A DNA stretch of 64,000 nucleotides from Rhabditophanes sp. KR3021 (taxonomy: Eukaryota; Nematoda; Chromadorea; Rhabditida; Alloionematidae). The stretch covers positions 3,286,001 to 3,350,000 of the forward strand of contig CAUJLY010000003.1 of assembly GCA_963281155.1 (NCBI GenBank), in the 5' to 3' direction. Below, piece after piece: positions 60,305 to 64,000 of the stretch (the stretch's first letter is position 1; each line of letters starts with the position of its first letter). The notes under the pieces are model-generated. The model was not told the origin of the DNA. It saw nothing but the letters and a program-made list of their open reading frames with translations, and ran no database searches. The translations under genes were made by a program, and so were the position numbers.

Positions 60305-61225
60305 TTAATAACATTCACATTCTGAAATAATCAAATTGTTGTTTTTGAAACTTTTTACACTATTGTCGGATCTGTCATTTACCAAAATATTAACTTCCTT
60401 GTATTTAGAAGCATAACAACATCCTTTCTTCCTCCCTATTTCACTATTATTATGGCTTAAGAAATTGCTTTTGCTTCTTTTGCAACTTCCAACACATTGC
60501 CTAATATTAATTACTGTAGGGGTTATAATTGAGTCGAGTCCATATTCCTTCAGATCAACTTCGAAATCCTCAATACAGCATCCATTTGCACTGCATTTAT
60601 TTTCACTTCTCCTTATTCTGTTTTTTTGCAAAAAGTTTACTTTTACAAATTGTGAATGCTGGCAAAGGTTAACACTAGTCGTATCATCTAAACTGCTTTC
60701 TAAATAATTACTACTATACCCAATTATTTGTGTAGTAATATGAATACTTTCATCATCAACCATTATTTGATCTACTAATTTCTTGTCTAATGAAATATGC
60801 AATTTGGTACTTTCATTTGGGTTAAATTTATGAAATCCCGCTAATTTAGAATCCTGTCCACTTTTAAAATAAACATGAATGAAAACTTCTGATTCCTTTG
60901 AATACTCTTCTACTTTGAAAAAAGTTAAATCATCCAGTTGTAATATTAATTGTGCATTTACAATTTCTCCAACAGTCTCAAACAATTCCTTTTTAAAGAT
61001 AAGCACATTCTCCTTACATTGTCCGGTTGCAACTACTGAATTTAAGTGCTCTTTGTTGGCATCCTCTATGTCGATTTCAATGGTTTGATATGATGAATCA
61101 CTGCCTAAGTGCTTTCTTAATTGTTGAATAAATTGTTCCTCTCTCAATGATTTGGATTGATAGTGTGACTTGATAGATCCAAATATCAGGAATAATAAAA
61201 CGGCATGCACAAGTGTTATAGACAT
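60305..61225 (-). CDS. TGF-beta superfamily ligand, short-wrist variant
   Basis: Intronless, 306 residues. Signal peptide (MSITLVHAVLLFLIFGSIKS), prodomain with EVFIHVYFKSGQDSKLAGF, a dibasic furin-type site in KNRIRRSENK near residue 208, then a mature domain of about 97 residues. Mature landmarks: CSANGCCIEDFEVDLKEYG, IITPTVINIRQCVGSC (the CxGxC knot element), GCCYASKYKEVNILV and the terminal ECECY (CxC). Nine cysteines match the TGF-beta/activin pattern. Only about 20 residues separate CxGxC from the following CC pair, against roughly 28-31 in most relatives, so the wrist helix is short or absent. The normal WxxWI is replaced by LDSII. Which worm ligand it matches cannot be said. Paralog at 63512. 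Confidence 0.88.
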   Translation of the reverse strand: MSITLVHAVLLFLIFGSIKSHYQSKSLREEQFIQQLRKHLGSDSSYQTIEIDIEDANKEHLNSVVATGQCKENVLIFKKELFETVGEIVNAQLILQLDDLTFFKVEEYSKESEVFIHVYFKSGQDSKLAGFHKFNPNESTKLHISLDKKLVDQIMVDDESIHITTQIIGYSSNYLESSLDDTTSVNLCQHSQFVKVNFLQKNRIRRSENKCSANGCCIEDFEVDLKEYGLDSIITPTVINIRQCVGSCKRSKSNFLSHNNSEIGRKKGCCYASKYKEVNILVNDRSDNSVKSFKNNNLIISECECY

Positions 61226-61270
61226 TTTAAGGTTTAATATTTTAATTAATGATACTACTTAAAGTATACT

Positions 61271-61279
61271 TCTTTATAT
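61271..61279 (-). promoter_or_regulatory. TATA box of TGF-beta-like gene
   Basis: On the minus strand TATATAAAG is followed at once by AAGTATAC, 46 bases before the ATG at 61225. The paralog at 63512 has TATAAAAGAAGTATC, nearly the same core promoter. Confidence 0.55.
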
Positions 61280-61546
61280 ACACATACTTATTGTGTGTAA
61301 AGGCGTTTCATGGAGCTGCATTAATTCCAGGAAAGTTCAAATTTAAATGAAAGGACATATGAACCAGACTAAATGTTCTATTAGCTGACACCAATATCAA
61401 AGCAAATGTATTTAGTTAGTAGAAATTATGTATATATTACACATTAATTACTACAATTTAGATATTCCAATACCGATGTTGCGTTCTCTAATTTAAGACA
61501 TAATATCCTGTTTTTTGTATTAACCTAAAGAAGCGTCAATTTAAAT

Positions 61547-62648
61547 ATGCCAGGAGTAACATTTCAAGGTAGCACAACGAAACAATTTGAAAGTATGTTG
61601 CACTTTTACTTCTATTGCTTAGAATTGTAGTTTCTGTTCTATTTATTAAATAAGTGTCTGCAAAAAGCGGCGAAGATCATTTTATTAAAAGTATAATAAT
61701 TTCAATAAGTGTAGGTCATTATTATTAAAATTAAAATATTCGTCAAAGGTGGAAGTTGGATTGTTTAAATAATCATTGTTACCTAATAGAGCGATCTTTC
61801 TATTTTTGTTCAAATGAATAATTTATCTGCAAATTACCAAATACATTTGCTAAATTAAATAGTGTATTTTATGTTGTTTCTTTTAACTTGCTTCCGATTT
61901 TGAAAAGCAATAACTAACATTCAAAAAGAGAAATTTGTTACACGTGCTTACAGTTTTAAAACAGTGACACTTTTTAGCACATGATGATAATTTTGATGAC
62001 CTTTACAGTTCATTTTGTAAAGAGTCATTGATTAAAACGTGCCAAATCTAATCATAAAAAACGATGTTTTCGTGTGGCCAAATAGGATAGATGTTGTTCA
62101 TTCATTAGCCCGCTTATTGAGATGGAACACAGTTTTAATTCAAATTGCGATATCGAGAAGATGGAATTTTCTAATCCTGACAAATTACTTAAATTTAATG
62201 TTGGCGGAACACTTTTTGAAACTAGTGTGAAAACAATTACGTCTATTAAGGAGGGTTTGTTATACGAGGTAATTTAAATGTCTTCTGATGGCTACTTATT
62301 AATATATGCATTTAGAAGTTTATTATGCAAAAAATTGTAGAGGGACCCATTATTTTAGATAAAGAAGGTCTTTTTTTTCTTGATAGAGACCCCGTTTGTT
62401 TTGCCATAATTCTTAATTATCTGCGGTTGGTTTCAACACAACAAGTATGGGAAGCCTGTATTCCGAAAGATCCAGATCAATTGGCAATGCTCGTCCAAGA
62501 ATCTACACATTTCCGCCTGAATAAACTGACCGAAAAAGCTGAAAAGTATATCAAATTGCACACCACAGGCGAGAGAAGAACCTATGTGTTATTAGCCTCT
62601 TATAACAAACAAGTAAATACGTTCATGAGTGCTATAAATGATCAATAA
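61547..62648 (+). CDS. KCTD-type BTB (T1) domain protein
   Basis: Four exons read from phase: 61547-61592, 61978-62038, 62109-62268 and 62316-62648, 199 residues. The N-terminal extension (MPGVTFQGSTTKQFE, then HDDNFDDLYSSFCKE) precedes the T1 fold: LLKFNVGGTLFETSVKTI, then FFLDRDPVCFAIILNYLRL, the NVGG and DRDP...F..ILNYLR marks of potassium-channel tetramerisation-like BTB domains. The C-terminal part is short (FRLNKLTEKAEKYIKLHTT and a 30-residue tail). No channel helices, so a KCTD protein, typically a cullin-3 adaptor or signalling scaffold. The first two exons are inferred from splice signals and could be wrong; the minimal alternative starts at 62122 or 62161. It sits between the two divergent TGF-beta-like genes. 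Confidence 0.78.
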
Positions 62649-63453
62649 AGGATGACAGGCATCTCTTTCGATAACCTATCTCTCTTACTTATCTAATTTT
62701 AAATAAATACCATTAATCACATTGTGTATTTATTGAAATGAGGTAAAAAATGACTACGTACTTGATGAAATGTATTATTGCTCTCAATTACAAACTTCCT
62801 AATGATAGTTGAGTTGTAATGGCAATATAATCATGTATTCAATACATTATTTCATTCCCTAATTGTATCAATTTTTTATAATGAACATATTACCTTTCTT
62901 TTTGTGTCATTTTTTGTAAAAGATGGTATTATGCGATGAATTAGTTTTTTGTTACTAAATGACAAGATTTTTAATTTGTCACGAGAATAAAGTAGTAAAA
63001 TTAATGAGCCATTTATTTATTTTCTGACACTAAAAATGAAAGGCATTACGTATTTCTGTTAAAAATATAAGATTGAAGAAAGATTAACAATTAGCACAGT
63101 ATGAAAACCAATATTTAATATGAAAAAAGCTTCAAGATATCTAAAAAGTTGTTAGTAGTTAAATGTTAAGTTCTTAATGGTGTTGCTAAATTGTGGTAAT
63201 AAATCAAGAGATAATGATATTGCTTGATTGATATGAATACAAAATCACCCTTACCACATTCGTCCCCGGCACATTGAACGAATCGTAAAGTTGATTGATG
63301 GGACTACAAATTATATTCAATATTGTTTCTGAATACTTAGTCAAACTTTGTTTGCCCTTGTCTGGCTTCTGTCTTTCTACAAACGTTTTTTTCAAGATCA
63401 GCTCCGCTACGTCATTTTTTATTAACTAAGTTGAAACGCCCTTTGAAAATGAA
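62649..63453. other. Intergenic region
   Basis: 0.8 kb between the KCTD stop and the second TGF-beta-like gene. A 63-codon minus-strand frame at 63395-63204 shows no recognised motif. Nothing else seen. Confidence 0.4.
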
Positions 63454-63460
63454 TATAAAA
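63454..63460 (+). promoter_or_regulatory. TATA box of second TGF-beta-like gene
   Basis: TATAAAA followed by GAAGTATC, 52 bases from the start codon at 63512; matches the core promoter of the gene at 61225. Confidence 0.55.
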
Positions 63461-63511
63461 GAAGTATCAAGTTTTTGATGTGCATCATCATTTTTTGTGA
63501 CAACTATCATC

Positions 63512-64000
63512 ATGTCTATTAAGTATATTGTTGCTTTGGTATTGCTACTAAATATAGGATACGTTATGTCTCTGACTCATTTCCCAAGCAGTCTAAGAAA
63601 GCAACAAGCGATTCGACAATTAAAACAAAAGTTACATTCCAATTTTTACTCACAAAATAGTGACAGCTTCCAAATTAAAATTCATAAAAGACATCTCCAA
63701 GATGACAACTTGGATTTCATTATTTCAAAGGGACATTTTATAAATGGAATTCTAACATTCAAAAAAGAAACTTTCGAATCAGTTCATGAATTAAGAAAGG
63801 CAGAATTATTGATACAATTAGAAGAACCAGTACATTATCAAATTGAAGAATTACTAAAAGAATCGGAAGTTTTTATTCATGTGTACGTTACAAATTCAGG
63901 ATCTTCAAAATTAGCTGGGTACCACAAATTCGACTTAAGTGAGGATGTAAATACCATCTTCCACATTCAATTAAATACATATGTTTTAAACGAGGTATTA
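63512..64000 (+). CDS. TGF-beta-like ligand precursor, paralog, truncated by window end
   Basis: 163 codons visible, open to the last base. Signal peptide (MSIKYIVALVLLLNIGYVMS), then a prodomain aligning along its length with the gene at 60305-61225: FPSSLRKQQAIRQLKQKL (there REEQFIQQLRKHL), GILTFKKETFESVHELRKAE (there VLIFKKELFETVGEIVNAQ) and SEVFIHVYVTN then SSKLAGYHKFDL (there SEVFIHVYFKS, SKLAGFHKFNP). The mature domain lies beyond the window, so ligand class is inferred from the paralog. The two genes point in opposite directions with the KCTD gene between, an inverted duplication. Confidence 0.82.
   Translation, partial: MSIKYIVALVLLLNIGYVMSLTHFPSSLRKQQAIRQLKQKLHSNFYSQNSDSFQIKIHKRHLQDDNLDFIISKGHFINGILTFKKETFESVHELRKAELLIQLEEPVHYQIEELLKESEVFIHVYVTNSGSSKLAGYHKFDLSEDVNTIFHIQLNTYVLNEVL

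Noticed and set aside
1..64000. Bacterial-type systems: CRISPR arrays, operons with ribosome binding sites, prophage
   Set aside because: Split genes with eukaryotic splice signals throughout; no such structures seen.

Overview
The window reads as AT-rich chromosomal DNA from an animal, most probably a nematode. The base is strongly A+T biased, genes are split by many short introns (most 40-70 nt, GT...AG, often ending TTTCAG or TTTTAG), and the gene content fits: a patched-related (PTR) protein, an ShKT-domain secreted protein, a POP-1-type TCF with its DEVK N-terminus and C-clamp, dipeptidyl-peptidase-like and LEM-3-like sequences. Both strands carry genes. Coordinates of spliced genes below are start codon to stop codon; exon limits were read by eye from splice signals and reading phase.

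Layout. 0-4 kb: a broken or very small gene, an unassigned two-exon gene on the minus strand, and a small ShKT gene. 4-10 kb: an unassigned secreted protein, then a divergent pair, STT3 (oligosaccharyltransferase catalytic subunit, minus) and the NAR1/CIAO3 Fe-S assembly factor (plus), sharing about 0.3 kb of upstream DNA. 11.7-17.1 kb: a chondroitin polymerising factor gene (CHPF/mig-22 type). 19-26 kb: a coiled-coil plus Q/N-rich protein split by a 3.9 kb intron. 26.7-30 kb: a PTR membrane protein. 33-39 kb: an intact-looking DPP IV family protease. 39-43.4 kb: a small unknown gene, then TM9SF4 and a TM2/DNAJC22-like protein in tandem on the minus strand. 45.7-48.8 kb: a divergent voltage-gated calcium channel beta subunit (minus). 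48.8-54 kb: gene-poor DNA. 54-58 kb: two tandem POP-1/TCF paralogs. 60-64 kb: two TGF-beta-family ligand genes pointing away from each other with a KCTD/BTB gene between them; the last runs off the window.

Most unusual signal: decayed genes carrying GIY-YIG nuclease-like motifs lie inside introns of two unrelated host genes (CHPF once, DPP twice), always antisense to the host, and share segments with each other. Other points: an apparent frameshift in STT3, a CIAO3 intron bordered by 13-bp direct repeats, a second TCF with a degenerate HMG tail, TGF-beta ligands with an unusually short wrist region and near-identical core promoters, a calcium channel beta subunit with a shortened guanylate-kinase domain and a GC-AG intron, and a DNAJC22-like protein with no J domain.

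The genes are mostly housekeeping (N-glycosylation, Fe-S assembly, glycosaminoglycan synthesis, endomembrane traffic) mixed with signalling genes (Wnt/TCF, TGF-beta, calcium channel, patched-related). No operon is proven; the TM9SF4 and DNAJC22-like pair, about 300 bp apart on one strand, is the best candidate. No tRNA, rRNA or CRISPR array was recognised. Function calls rest on remembered family motifs, not on database searches.
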